This document shows positions 28,581 through 37,773 of a stretch of DNA of 64,000 nt, in pieces. The DNA lies in the NCBI RefSeq assembly GCF_022828475.1, contig NZ_CP059557.1, forward strand, positions 3,643,470-3,707,469, read 5' to 3'. The notes below the pieces were generated by a model. The model saw only the letters and a list, made by a program, of their open reading frames with translations. It was not told where the DNA came from and searched no databases. The stretch comes from Saccharopolyspora gloriosae. GTDB lineage: Bacteria; Actinomycetota; Actinomycetes; Mycobacteriales; Pseudonocardiaceae. Position numbers and translations under genes: made by a program. Every line of letters starts with the position of its first letter. The stretch's first letter is position 1.

Positions 28581-30208
28581 TCAGCGACGTTCGAGTTCCG
28601 GCACCAGTTCGCGCTGGACCGCCTCGCGCAGGTCGCGCTTGCTGATCTTGCCCACGCCGGTCTGCGGGAACCGGTCGACGAACTCGACGCGGTCCGGCAC
28701 CTTGTACCCGGCGAGTCCGCGCTGCCGGACGAACTTGATCAGTTCTCGGGGTTTCGGCGGTGTTCCGCGCGGCACCACGAACGCGCAGGTGCGCTCGCCC
28801 AGGTAGTCGTCCGGCATGGACACCACGGCGGCGTCGTGCACGGCCGGGTGCGCCAACAGGTGGTTCTCCACCTCTTCGGCGGCGACCTTCTCCCCGCCCC
28901 GGTTGATCTGGTCCTTCGCGCGCCCCTCCACCACGATGTTGCCCTCCGCGGTGAACCGGACCACGTCACCGGTGCGGTAGAAACCGTCCGGGGTGAACGC
29001 CTTCGCGTTGTGCTCCTCGGCGCGGTAGTAGCCGCGGATCGTGTACGGCCCGCGGGTGAGCAGGTGCCCGGTTTCCCCGGGAGCGACCGGTTGATCCGCG
29101 TCGTCGACGACCAGCACCTCGTCTTCGGGGAGATCGGACGGCCCTGAGTGGACACGATGACGTCCTCCGGGTCGTCCAGCCGCGTGTAGTTGACCAGCCC
29201 CTCGGCCATCCCGAAGACCTGCTGCAACGTGGCGCCCAGCACCGGCCGCACCCGGCGGGCCACTTCCTCGCTGCACTTGGCGCCGCCGACCTGCAACACC
29301 TCCAGGCTGGAGAGGTCGTGCTCGGTGTTCACGGCCGCGTCGAGCCACACCAGAGCCAGCGGCGGCACCGCGGCCAGCAGCGTGACGCGCTCCCGCTCGA
29401 TCAGCGGGAACACCTCGTCCGGGCTGGGTCGCCGGGCCAGCACGATCCGGCCGCCCGCCTGCAGCACGCCGAACGTGCCCGGGGAACTCATCGGGAAGTT
29501 GTGCGCGGCGGGCAGCGCCACCAGGTACACGGTGTCCGCGGTGACGCCGCAGATCTCGTTGCTGGCGCGGAACGAGTAGGCGTAGTCGTCGTGGGTGCGC
29601 GGGATCAGCTTCGGCACCCCGGTGCTGCCACCGGACAGCTGCAGGAACGCGATGTCCCCCGGCCCGGGTCCGTCCACATCGGATGGTTCTGCGTCGAGCT
29701 CCGACAGCGGGCGGAAACCGGACTCCCCCGGATCGCCCGCGATCAGCACGTGGCGCAGCCCCGGCACCTTCGCCACGACCTCGGCGGCCAGCGCGCGGTG
29801 GTCGAAACCGGCCTCCACGTCGCAGGTGATGTAGGCCGCCGCTTCGCTGAACTCGCAGAAGTACGCGACTTCGGTGAGCCGGTGCGAGGGCAGCGCGAAC
29901 ACCGGGATCGCCCCGATGCGGAACAGGGCGAAGCACACCTCGAAGAACTCGGCGACGTTCGGCAGCTGCACCACGACTCGGTCCTGCGCGCCGATGCCGA
30001 GTTCCCGCAGTCCGGCGGCCAGCCGGTCGGCGCGGGTGTCCAGTTCGGCGTAGGTGATCGAGCGGCCGGCGTCCACGACCGCGGTCCGCTCACCGTGCTC
30101 GGCGGCGCGGGCGCGCAGCATCGCGCCGAAGGTCTCACCTCGCCAGTACCCGGCTTCGCGGTAGCGGGCGGCGGTTTCTTCCGGCCAGGTCGGACATCCG
30201 GGCAGCAT
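28581..30208 (-). pseudogene. dhbE: 2,3-dihydroxybenzoate-AMP ligase, interrupted by a one-base frameshift
   Basis: The gene should activate 2,3-dihydroxybenzoate as the acyl-AMP and load it on the aryl carrier protein. The first 1.08 kb encodes a perfect DhbE/EntE N-terminus ([63 protein letters not shown]) up to STQGRPISP. The C-terminal part ([41 protein letters not shown], catalytic lysine in [11 protein letters not shown]) continues in another frame. The break is at the four-C run 29127-29130 (GGGG on plus); five Cs would give ISPEDE and one 542-residue protein, the normal length. As read, the product ends at 28739 without the C-terminal subdomain. Either a sequencing indel or a true lesion. 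ATG 30208 follows AGGAAAG. Confidence 0.88.
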
Positions 30209-30248
30209 CGGCTTTCCTGTTCGTTCGGGGGTCACGGGCGATCGGACA

Positions 30249-31508
30249 TCACAGCGCGTCCGACCAGCCCATGGCCGACAGCGCGGTGCGGAACTTCGCG
30301 GAGGTCTCGGCCAGTTCGTCGGCCGGTTCGGAACCTTCGACGATCCCGGCACCCGCGTACAACCGCAATGACGTGTCCTCGATCTCGGCGCAGCGGATCG
30401 TGACCACCCACTCGCCGTCTCCCGCGGCGTCGCACCAGCCGACCATGCCGGTGTAGAAGCCGCGCTCGAACGGTTCGGCCTCGGCGATGGCCGCCCGCGC
30501 GTCCTGCGGCGGCGTGCCGCACACCGCGGGCGTCGGGTGCATCGCGACGGCGAGCTGCAGCGACGAGGTTCCGGGGTCGGCCAGCTCACCGGTGATCTCG
30601 GTGGACAGGTGCCACATCGCGGTGGTGTGCACCACCGAGGGGTGCTCCGGCACCACGAGGTCGCCGCACAGCGGGCGCAGCGCCGCCACGACGGCTTCGA
30701 CCACGGCGGCGTGTTCGCGGAGGTCCTTGCCGGAGGCCAGGAGTTCGTCGGCGCGGCGGCGGTCCTCGACGCGGTCCGCGCTGCGCGGCCGGGACCCGGC
30801 CAGCGGGTTCGCCCGCACCCGGACACCGTCGCGGGACACCAGCAGTTCCGGGCTCGCCCCGAGCAGCGTGCGATCGAGGCCCGGCTGCTCGCCGAACGAG
30901 TCCCGCGAGCCGTCCTGGCCGCGGCGCGGCAGGTCGACGGCGTAGGTGTAGCCGCCGGGATCGGCGCCCGCGAGGTTGCGCAGCATCACGCCGGGATCGA
31001 TCGGCTCCGAGGTGGTCAGCTCCAGGGAGCGCGCCAGCACGACCTTGCTCATCTCGTCGTCGCGCAGGCGCTTGAGCACCCGCTCCACCGCCCGTTCGTA
31101 CTCGGCGGGAGCCGGAACCTGCTTGAGCCGGTAATCCAGCCGCGGCGTGTCGGGCGCGGCGACCGGAGCCGTCAACGGCGCGGCGCGGCGCACCTCGCTC
31201 GGCAGCACCAGGTGCGCGGGCAGGTTCTCGCCGAACGGCACGGCACCGACCACCAGCGGGTTCACCCGGCCGAATTCCTCGGCGTGACGCAGGAATTCGG
31301 CGACCTGCTCCGGTAGCCCACCGCGGCCGCCCGCGCACGTCGTCTTCGGAACCACGGCGTCGACGCCGTCGGCCAACAGCGAGCCGCGCGGGGACGCGAA
31401 GAAGAACGAGGAACCGGCCTGGTATCCGGCGAGCAGCGCGGCCGGGCTCGGATGCTCGTCGAGCTCGTCGGATTCTCCGCGCATGGTGGTATCGCTATCG
31501 ATGGTCAT
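30249..31508 (-). CDS. dhbC: Isochorismate synthase
   Basis: 419 residues of the EntC/DhbC/MenF family, which isomerises chorismate to isochorismate. The C-terminal chorismate-binding part shows [59 protein letters not shown] and the glutamate in [19 protein letters not shown] 31508 has GGAAGG five bases upstream. Second gene of the dhb operon, 36 bp after dhbA and 40 bp before dhbE. A salicylate-type MbtI enzyme is less likely since the isochorismatase and DhbA follow. Confidence 0.95.
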   Translation of the reverse strand: MTIDSDTTMRGESDELDEHPSPAALLAGYQAGSSFFFASPRGSLLADGVDAVVPKTTCAGGRGGLPEQVAEFLRHAEEFGRVNPLVVGAVPFGENLPAHLVLPSEVRRAAPLTAPVAAPDTPRLDYRLKQVPAPAEYERAVERVLKRLRDDEMSKVVLARSLELTTSEPIDPGVMLRNLAGADPGGYTYAVDLPRRGQDGSRDSFGEQPGLDRTLLGASPELLVSRDGVRVRANPLAGSRPRSADRVEDRRRADELLASGKDLREHAAVVEAVVAALRPLCGDLVVPEHPSVVHTTAMWHLSTEITGELADPGTSSLQLAVAMHPTPAVCGTPPQDARAAIAEAEPFERGFYTGMVGWCDAAGDGEWVVTIRCAEIEDTSLRLYAGAGIVEGSEPADELAETSAKFRTALSAMGWSDAL

Positions 31509-31544
31509 GTGTGCCTTCCGTGCGGGCGGGGTGTCGCGGTCGGT

Positions 31545-32327
31545 TCAGGCGCGCAGCGTCGCGCCGCCGTCGACGTACAGGTCGTGCATCGTGATGTGCC
31601 CGGCCTGGTCGGAGAGCAGGAACACGACCGCCTCCGCGATGTCCTCGGCCGTGGCGAGTTTGCGCAGCGGAATACCGGTCTTGTAGGTCTCCGGCGAGCC
31701 GTCGATCACCGGTTCGGCGCCGCGTTCGTCCCACAGCCGGTGCTGCATCGGCGTGTCGGTCGAACCGGGTGAGACCACGTTGCAGCGGATGCCGTACTCG
31801 GCCAGTTCCAGACCCAGGGATTTGGTGAACAGCGTCGAAGCCGCCTTCGAGGCGCCGTAGGCGGCCATTCCATGCCGTGGCACTCCCGCGGCGTTGGAGC
31901 CGACCGTGACGATGGAGCCTCGACCGCGCGGGATCATCCGCTTCGACACGGAGCGGCACAGGTGGAACACGCCGGTGGTGTTGACCGCGAACGTCCGGTG
32001 CCAGTCGTCCTCACCGATGTCCTGCACGGTGCCGGGACGCAGGATTCCCGCGACGTTGACCAGCAGGTCCACCGGTCCGGCCTCGCGCTCGACCCGTTCG
32101 ATCACCGCCTCGACCGCGTCGGCGCCGGCGACGTCCGCGGGACAGGCCAGCACGTGCCGCCCCTTCTCCGCGCCGGCCGAGACGACTTCGGCGAGCGCGT
32201 CGGCGTCCAGGTCGACAGCGGCCACGGTCGCACCCAGCTCACCCAGCGCGTGCACGACCGCGGCACCGATACCGTGAGCGGCACCGGTCACAACAGCGGT
32301 CCGGCCGCTGATCCCCCTGCGGTCCAT
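31545..32327 (-). CDS. dhbA: 2,3-dihydro-2,3-dihydroxybenzoate dehydrogenase
   Basis: 260-residue SDR of the EntA/DhbA type: NAD-binding [26 protein letters not shown], catalytic Ser in [10 protein letters not shown], and Tyr-Lys in [11 protein letters not shown]; the segment [11 protein letters not shown] is characteristic of EntA. It oxidises dihydro-DHB to 2,3-dihydroxybenzoate. First gene of the operon, 53 bp downstream of an iron box. ATG 32327 follows AAAGGG. Confidence 0.95.
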   Translation of the reverse strand: MDRRGISGRTAVVTGAAHGIGAAVVHALGELGATVAAVDLDADALAEVVSAGAEKGRHVLACPADVAGADAVEAVIERVEREAGPVDLLVNVAGILRPGTVQDIGEDDWHRTFAVNTTGVFHLCRSVSKRMIPRGRGSIVTVGSNAAGVPRHGMAAYGASKAASTLFTKSLGLELAEYGIRCNVVSPGSTDTPMQHRLWDERGAEPVIDGSPETYKTGIPLRKLATAEDIAEAVVFLLSDQAGHITMHDLYVDGGATLRA

Positions 32328-32356
32328 CTTGCCCTTTCCCTAGGCGGCGCGATCCC

Positions 32357-32377
32357 GACATGAGACTGACTCATGTC
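32357..32377. promoter_or_regulatory. Inverted repeat between iron box and dhbA
   Basis: GACATGAG (32357-32364) and CTCATGTC (32370-32377) form perfect 8-bp arms around a 5-bp spacer, two bases from the iron box. It could be a second operator or a stem-loop in the mRNA leader. Confidence 0.5.
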
Positions 32378-32379
32378 TG

Positions 32380-32398
32380 TATGGTTAGGCTAACCTGA
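32380..32398 (-). promoter_or_regulatory. Iron box (DmdR1/IdeR operator) of the dhb operon
   Basis: TATGGTTAGGCTAACCTGA matches the actinobacterial iron-box consensus TTAGGTTAGGCTAACCTAA at 16 of 19 positions with an intact core GGTTAGGCTAACC. Placed 53 bp before dhbA, so the operon should be repressed when iron is plentiful. Confidence 0.88.
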
Positions 32399-32594
32399 CC
32401 ATTGAGGAAACCGGTAGGGGATGACCATCACATCTCATGCCAGGCAGGACGCCGAGACCTTGAGCTCTCCACGGGGGTTCGCTCGGGGCCGTCGATGATC
32501 ACACGATCCAGCGATGGCGCACAGGTGTTCGAGCGGGGAAGGTCGAAGGTATGAACCTTCGCTCATCGCACCCGTTTCCGAGCCGCGCCGAACC

Positions 32595-33974
32595 TCAGCT
32601 CGGTGGCACCACGCCCTGGACGAAACCGAGTTCGAGCAGATCCTGCGGCCGCAGCTTCAGGCGATCGGCGAGTGCCGGCACGTTCTCCGGCGGCTCCTTC
32701 AGGATCGACGCGCTCGATTCCGGTGCGATGACGGCGAAGTACGCGTCCGCGGTGATCCAGGTCGAATCCGGCGCGGCCAGCGCCAACGCGCCCCCGGATC
32801 CGCCCTCGCCGATGACCAGCGTTGTGATCGGGACCCGGGCCTCGGCGACCGCGGTGAACAGCTGCCCGATCGCGGCCCCGGCACCGGCGCGCTCGGCCGC
32901 GGCGTCGTTGGCCGCGCCCGGGGTGTCGACCAGGGTGAGCACCGGCAGGCCCAGTTGGTCGGCCAACCGGATCAGCCGAGCGGCCGTGCGGAAACCGGCC
33001 GGGGTGTTCGCGGTCCCGGCCTGCGCGGCGTAGGCGACCGGCCGGCCGTCGTGCTCGCCGATCCCGCACAACATTCCCGAGTCCGTGCCACCTGCACGGT
33101 CTCCGCTGAGCTCGAACCGGGAGGTGAAATAACGGTCCAGGTAGTCGGCTGCATGCGGACGGTTCGCGGCACGTGCTCGCTCGACCGCGTCCCACCCCGT
33201 CTCCGGCGCGGACCCCGCCGCAGAACTCGGCGAATCCGAGCTGCGGAACGACTCCGGCACCTCGGCGGGATCGGGCGAGCAGGCCAGGCGTTGCGGGTGC
33301 AGCAGACCGACCAGTTCGGCCAGCGCGGCGGGAAGTTCCTCGTCCGCTACCAGGCGATCCACCTGGCCGTCGGCGAACTTGCCCTCGGCGGTGAACGCCT
33401 CCCCGGTTTCGGTGGCACTGCGCACCCGGCTGCCGCCGAAGGCCACCGCGACCTCCGGCGCGGCGAGCACGATGTCCGCGCCCGCCGCCAGCGCCGCCCA
33501 CATCCCGCCGGTCGTCGGGTTGCGCAGCACCGTGATGTGCGGAATCCGCGCCTGCCGGGTCAGCAGGCAGGCGCGGGCGATCGCCTGGAGCTGGACCAGG
33601 GCGCGGATGCCCTCCTGCATCCGGCTGCCGCCGGAGGCGACCAGGGACACGACCGGCAGCCTGCGCTCCCGGGCCTGTTCGAACGCGGCCACGACCCGCG
33701 CACCCGCCTCCTCGCCGACCGAACCACCGAGAAAACCGAAATCGAAAGCGATCAACACCGCTCGGTCCGCGCCGAGCGTGCCGTGCCCGCACAGCACCGA
33801 TTCCTCGGCGCCCGTGCGCGCGGCGGCGCGGCGGCGCTGGCCGTCGTAGCCGGGCCAGCCCAGCGGCCCGTCTGCGGACGCGGCGCGCGCGGAGCCGACG
33901 TGCGGGGCCTCGAACTCCTCGAAGTCCCCGCACAAGGTGCCGATCAGCTCGCGCGCACCGATCGCCTCACCCAT
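32595..33974 (-). CDS. Fused beta/alpha carboxyltransferase (AccD-AccA-like)
   Basis: 459 residues carrying two crotonase-like carboxyltransferase halves. N-terminal half (about 45-210): FDFGFLGGSVGEEAGARV, VSLVASGGSRMQEGI, TGGMWAALAAGAD. C-terminal half (about 270-455): RPVAYAAQAG, LTLVDTPGAA, VIGEGGSGGALALAAPD and the AccA-type end LKLRPQDLLELGFVQGVV. The cysteine zinc ribbon of bacterial AccD is missing. No biotin carboxylase or BCCP lies nearby. Its start overlaps the matB stop by eight bases, so it belongs to the malonate operon, where it could act on malonyl-CoA in place of MatA. Function inferred. Confidence 0.8.
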   Translation of the reverse strand: MGEAIGARELIGTLCGDFEEFEAPHVGSARAASADGPLGWPGYDGQRRRAAARTGAEESVLCGHGTLGADRAVLIAFDFGFLGGSVGEEAGARVVAAFEQARERRLPVVSLVASGGSRMQEGIRALVQLQAIARACLLTRQARIPHITVLRNPTTGGMWAALAAGADIVLAAPEVAVAFGGSRVRSATETGEAFTAEGKFADGQVDRLVADEELPAALAELVGLLHPQRLACSPDPAEVPESFRSSDSPSSAAGSAPETGWDAVERARAANRPHAADYLDRYFTSRFELSGDRAGGTDSGMLCGIGEHDGRPVAYAAQAGTANTPAGFRTAARLIRLADQLGLPVLTLVDTPGAANDAAAERAGAGAAIGQLFTAVAEARVPITTLVIGEGGSGGALALAAPDSTWITADAYFAVIAPESSASILKEPPENVPALADRLKLRPQDLLELGFVQGVVPPS

Positions 33975-35418
33975 GCAGCGCCTTTTTCATGACCTTGCCC
34001 ATCTCGTTGCGCGGCAAGGAATCCACGAACCGCACCTCACGCGGCCGCTTGTGCGGCGTGAGCAACCGGGCCACGTGCTCCACGAGCTCCCGCGCCGTCG
34101 CTTCCGAGTCGGGGAGTTCGGAGGCGGGCACCACCCAGGCCAGGATGCGCTCACCCAAGTCCGGATCGGCTTGACCGGTCACCGCGACCTCGGCGACCGA
34201 GGGGTGTTCCAGCAGCGCGTTCTCGATCTCCCCCGCGCCGATCTTGTAACCGCCGCTCTTGATGATGTCGGTGGCCTTGCGCCCGACGATGCGCAGATAT
34301 CCGTCGGGTGCACGGGTCGCGACGTCCCCGGTGCGGAACCACCCGTCCACGAACGCCTCGGCGGTGGCGTCCGGACGGTTGAGGTACTCGGTGAACAGGT
34401 TCCGCCCGCGCACCAGGATCTCCCCCACCGTGTCGTCATCGCTGACCTCGATGTCCCGACCGGCATCATCAACGAGCTTGATCTCCACGCCGTCGAACGG
34501 CAGCCCCACGTAACCGGGCCTGCGGTCACCGGAAGCCCGCACACCGGAGTTCATGATCGTTTCGCTCATGCCGTAGCGCTCCACGACCCGCTGCCCGGTC
34601 AGCCGCGAGATCCGCTCGTGCTCCACCGCGGGCAATGCGGCGGATCCCGACACGAGCAGCCGAGCGCGACCCACCGCTTTCGCCAGTTGCGGATCCCGCT
34701 CGGCGTCATCGGCGAGCCGGTGGTACATCGTCGGAACTCCGAACAGCATCGTCGCCTCCCCCGCCAACTCCTCGGCCGCGGCCTGCGAGGAGAACTTGCC
34801 CAGGTGGCGCACGGTGCCACCGAGCCGCACCGGCCCGAGCGTGCCGAGGATCAGGCCGTGCACGTGGAACAGCGGCAGCGCATGCACCAGCACGTCCTGA
34901 TCGGTCCATTCCCAGGCGTCGGCCAGCGCGTCCAGGTTCGCCCGGATCGCACGGCGCGGCAGCACCACGCCCTTCGGCGGCCCGGTGGTGCCGGAGGTGT
35001 AGACGATCAACGCTGGCGCGTCCTCGCTCGGTTCGGCGGGCAGCTCCCCGGTTCCAGGAACCAGATCGACCTCCTGCACCGAGACCTGCCCCAACGCCTC
35101 CGGCGGCTCGAATCCCGGCGCCGCCAGCAGCAGTTCCGGCTCGCTGTCGCCGATGATGTGGGCGAGTTCCCGCTCCCCCACCTTCGGGTTCACCGGCACC
35201 ACGGCCGCGCCCGCGGCGAGAGCACCGATCACCGCGACGCAGGTCTCCAACTCCGAAGTGGCCCACACCGCGACGCGCCGGGCGGAGCCGACCCGTTCGG
35301 CGATCCCGGCCACGGCGGCGGTCAATTCCGGATAGGTCAGGGCGCGGGCACCGAACCGGAGGGCTTCCTTGCCCTCGGGCCTGCGCAGCTTCGGGAACAA
35401 CTCCGTTGCGCGATCCAT
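33967..35418 (-). CDS. matB: Malonyl-CoA synthetase, MatB-like
   Basis: 483-residue AMP-forming ligase. Motifs: YTSGTTGPPKGVVLPRRAI (A3), ERYGMSETIMNSGVR (A5), TGDVATRAPDGYLRIVGRKATD (A7-A8) and the terminal lysine in NEMGKVMKKAL. ERYGMSET and the short length are typical of MatB/ACSF3 malonate-CoA ligases. ATG 35418 has GGAGG five bases upstream, better than the start 24 bases earlier. Lies between the MatC carrier and the carboxyltransferase gene, so malonate is the most likely substrate. Confidence 0.88.
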   Translation of the reverse strand: MDRATELFPKLRRPEGKEALRFGARALTYPELTAAVAGIAERVGSARRVAVWATSELETCVAVIGALAAGAAVVPVNPKVGERELAHIIGDSEPELLLAAPGFEPPEALGQVSVQEVDLVPGTGELPAEPSEDAPALIVYTSGTTGPPKGVVLPRRAIRANLDALADAWEWTDQDVLVHALPLFHVHGLILGTLGPVRLGGTVRHLGKFSSQAAAEELAGEATMLFGVPTMYHRLADDAERDPQLAKAVGRARLLVSGSAALPAVEHERISRLTGQRVVERYGMSETIMNSGVRASGDRRPGYVGLPFDGVEIKLVDDAGRDIEVSDDDTVGEILVRGRNLFTEYLNRPDATAEAFVDGWFRTGDVATRAPDGYLRIVGRKATDIIKSGGYKIGAGEIENALLEHPSVAEVAVTGQADPDLGERILAWVVPASELPDSEATARELVEHVARLLTPHKRPREVRFVDSLPRNEMGKVMKKALHG

Positions 35419-35443
35419 GCGTACCTCCGAGGTCGGTTCCATG

Positions 35444-36700
35444 TCACCCCAGTCCGGGGAGGACGAAAATGAGCCACGCCACAAGCGGCCCCACAGCCAC
35501 GACCACCCCGCCGTAGATCATCAGGCGGCGGAAGAAGACCTCCCGGTCCACGCCCTTCGCGTTGGCCAGCACGATGGCGCCGTTGGTGGAGAACGGGCTG
35601 ACGTCCACCAGCGTGGCGGCGACCGCCAGCGCGGTCACCATGCCGATCGGGCCGATCGTGCCGGTGGCGAGGAACGGCACCGCCAGCGGGATCAACGCCC
35701 CCATCAACCCCACCGACGAGGCGAAGGCGGACACGACACCGCCGATGTAGCACAGCAGCAGCGCGGCGAGCAGCGGAAGCCCGACCCCGGCGACCGCGTG
35801 CCCCACGTAGTCGATCGTGCCCATTTCCTGCAGCACGCTGACGTAGGTCAGCACACCGCAGATCAGCAGCACCGTCGGCCAGGTGACCTCCGCGGGAGCG
35901 TTCGCCGCGGTCTTCGGCGAGATCACGGTGAGCACCACGGCGACGCTCATCGCCACCAGCCCGGCGTCGAGTTCGAACACCAGGGTGCACACGACCAGCG
36001 CCGCCAGTCCGAGCAGGGTCAGCACCCGGTCGCGGGTGAGCCGCAGCTGTTCGGGTTCCGAGTCGGAGTCCGCGGGCAAGGTGGTGGAGTGCGCACGAGC
36101 GGTGCGCAGACCGCCGAACACGACGAACACGACGCCCGCGATCATCAGGTTCACCGCGAAGCTGCCCAGGAACAGCACCAGCGGATTGCCGGGCAGCCCG
36201 TTGTCGGCGACCACCCCGTTCACGATCACGCCGTAGACGCTGATCGGCGAGAACCCGCCCGCCTGCGCGCCGTGCACGACCATCGCGCCCATCAGCAGCG
36301 GGTTGATGCCGTGCCGGGCGGCCAGGTTCAGCGCGATCGGCGCGATGATCGCGCAGGCCGCGGGGCTGACCGCGCCGATGGCGGTGAGCAGTGCCGCGAT
36401 CCCGAACATCACCCACGGGATCACCACGAGCCTGCCGCCGACGAGCCGAACCGCCCAGTGCACCAGCCAATCGGTGGTGCCGTTGGCCCTGGCGATGGCG
36501 AACAGGTAGGTCACGCCGACGAGCACGACGAAGATGTCACCGGGGAATCCGGCGAAGATGTCGTCATCGGACAGGCCGCCTGCGAGTTTGCCGACCGCGA
36601 AGGCGGCGGCGAACGACAGCACCCCCATGTTCACCGACATCGTCGTGGCCAGCACGAAGCAGGCCACGAGCGCGAAGATGGAAATCAGCTCGGGCGACAC
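35444..36700 (-). CDS. matC: Dicarboxylate (malonate) carrier, MatC-like
   Basis: 418 residues with about 11-12 hydrophobic helices. The N-terminal half matches MatC_N (LISIFALVACFVLATTMSVNMGVLSFAAAFAVG, IFAGFPGDIFVVLVGVTYLFAIARANG), and the whole resembles ion-transporter (SLC13/ArsB-like) permeases. It should import malonate or a related dicarboxylate. GTG 36700 has GAGGAG six bases upstream. First gene of the minus-strand operon matC-matB-carboxyltransferase, divergent from the GntR gene, with two operator-like sites between them. Confidence 0.87.
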   Translation of the reverse strand: MSPELISIFALVACFVLATTMSVNMGVLSFAAAFAVGKLAGGLSDDDIFAGFPGDIFVVLVGVTYLFAIARANGTTDWLVHWAVRLVGGRLVVIPWVMFGIAALLTAIGAVSPAACAIIAPIALNLAARHGINPLLMGAMVVHGAQAGGFSPISVYGVIVNGVVADNGLPGNPLVLFLGSFAVNLMIAGVVFVVFGGLRTARAHSTTLPADSDSEPEQLRLTRDRVLTLLGLAALVVCTLVFELDAGLVAMSVAVVLTVISPKTAANAPAEVTWPTVLLICGVLTYVSVLQEMGTIDYVGHAVAGVGLPLLAALLLCYIGGVVSAFASSVGLMGALIPLAVPFLATGTIGPIGMVTALAVAATLVDVSPFSTNGAIVLANAKGVDREVFFRRLMIYGGVVVAVGPLVAWLIFVLPGLG

Positions 36701-36746
36701 CGTTGTCTCCTCACCGTCCATGCGCCTCGGGTGAGACCGGACACAC

Positions 36747-36765
36747 TGGTTTACTGGCTGGACCA
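36747..36765. promoter_or_regulatory. Candidate MatR operator 1
   Basis: TGGTTTACTGGCTGGACCA: 19 bp with TGGT/ACCA ends, the arrangement used by FadR-subfamily GntR regulators. 13 of 19 bases match operator 2. It lies 47 bp before the matC start. Confidence 0.6.
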
Positions 36766-36802
36766 CTTTGCGCCGCGAGATCGAGAGCGTCAAGGGCCGA
36801 AA

Positions 36803-36821
36803 TGGTTCAGTTCCCGGACCA
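36803..36821. promoter_or_regulatory. Candidate MatR operator 2
   Basis: TGGTTCAGTTCCCGGACCA: same length and TGGT/ACCA ends as operator 1, 56 bp away centre to centre. It would cover the -35 region of the GntR gene, whose -10 is plausibly TAGCCT at 36834-36839. Confidence 0.6.
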
Positions 36822-36875
36822 CTGGCCCGCTGCTAGCCTGGACGTCCACGATCTCCGGAGGACGAGGAGACGAAC

Positions 36876-37589
36876 GTGTCCGACGCGCTGCGGCCGCTGA
36901 CCAGGCCGAGGCTCTACGAGCAGGTCGTGCTGCGGCTGCGCGAACACGTCGCCGCGTCCGGTCTCGAAGTGGGCGATCGGCTGCCACCGGAGCGCGAGCT
37001 GGCGGAACGGCTCGGTGTCAGCCGGGCATCGGTGCGCCAGGCGATCGTGGTGCTGGAAGTGCAGGGCCTGGTCGAGGTGCGCCACGGCGGTGGCACCTAC
37101 CTGCAGCGCCGCACGCTGGACAGCGAACCGGTGGACGAGCTGGTCGCCCGCCGCAACCGGCTTCCCGACGTGCTCGACGCCCGTGAGGGGCTGGAGACCA
37201 AGCTCGCCGAACTCGCCGCCGAACGCCGCACCGACGCCGACCTGGCGGAGATCGACGCGGCGCTAGCCGCCATGCGCGCCCAGGTCGAACGCGGCGAACT
37301 GGGCGGTGAGGGCGATCGCCGGTTCCACGCCGCGATCACCGCGGCCGCGCACAGCACGATGCTCGCCGAGTTCATGCGCACCATCGCCGAGGAGATCGCC
37401 GAAAGCCGCCAGGAATCGCTGCGCCAGCCGAACCGGCCACCGAAGTCGCTGGCGCAGCACGAACGCATCGCCGAGGCGATCCGTGCGGGCAACCCCCGCA
37501 CGGCGAGCACCGCGATGCGCCGTCACCTGCGCACCGTCAGCAGAGTCCGCCTGCTCACCTGGAACCCGGACGACGACGAACAGCGCTGA
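36876..37589 (+). CDS. matR: GntR-family (FadR subfamily) regulator, MatR-like
   Basis: 237 residues. The winged helix reads LRLREHVAASGLEVGDRLPPERELAERLGVSRASVRQAI and VEVRHGGGTYL; the C-terminal FCD domain (about 95-225) has the metal-binding acidic/histidine residues in FHAAITAAAHS and AHERIAEAIRAG-like QHERIAEAI. It is divergent from matC and most likely represses the operon until malonate or malonyl-CoA binds. GTG 36876 has GGAG six bases upstream. Confidence 0.88.
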   Translation: MSDALRPLTRPRLYEQVVLRLREHVAASGLEVGDRLPPERELAERLGVSRASVRQAIVVLEVQGLVEVRHGGGTYLQRRTLDSEPVDELVARRNRLPDVLDAREGLETKLAELAAERRTDADLAEIDAALAAMRAQVERGELGGEGDRRFHAAITAAAHSTMLAEFMRTIAEEIAESRQESLRQPNRPPKSLAQHERIAEAIRAGNPRTASTAMRRHLRTVSRVRLLTWNPDDDEQR

Positions 37590-37773
37590 CCGCGGCGAAC
37601 GGGACGTACCGGAACACCATCGCGCACCTGGTGACCTGGCGGAACTGCCCGCACGGAGGTCCCGGTAAGGTCGACCCGTTGCCCCGTTCGAGTTCCGTGG
37701 AGTACGTCCTGATGTCCGCTCGCCCCCGATCCGACAGCGGACACGCGCCCACTACGAGGCCGGGACTCGCACG

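Noticed and set aside
29121-29135. Programmed ribosomal frameshift in dhbE
   Set aside because: No X-XXY-YYZ slippery heptamer, and DhbE/EntE families are single-frame elsewhere; a homopolymer indel explains it better.
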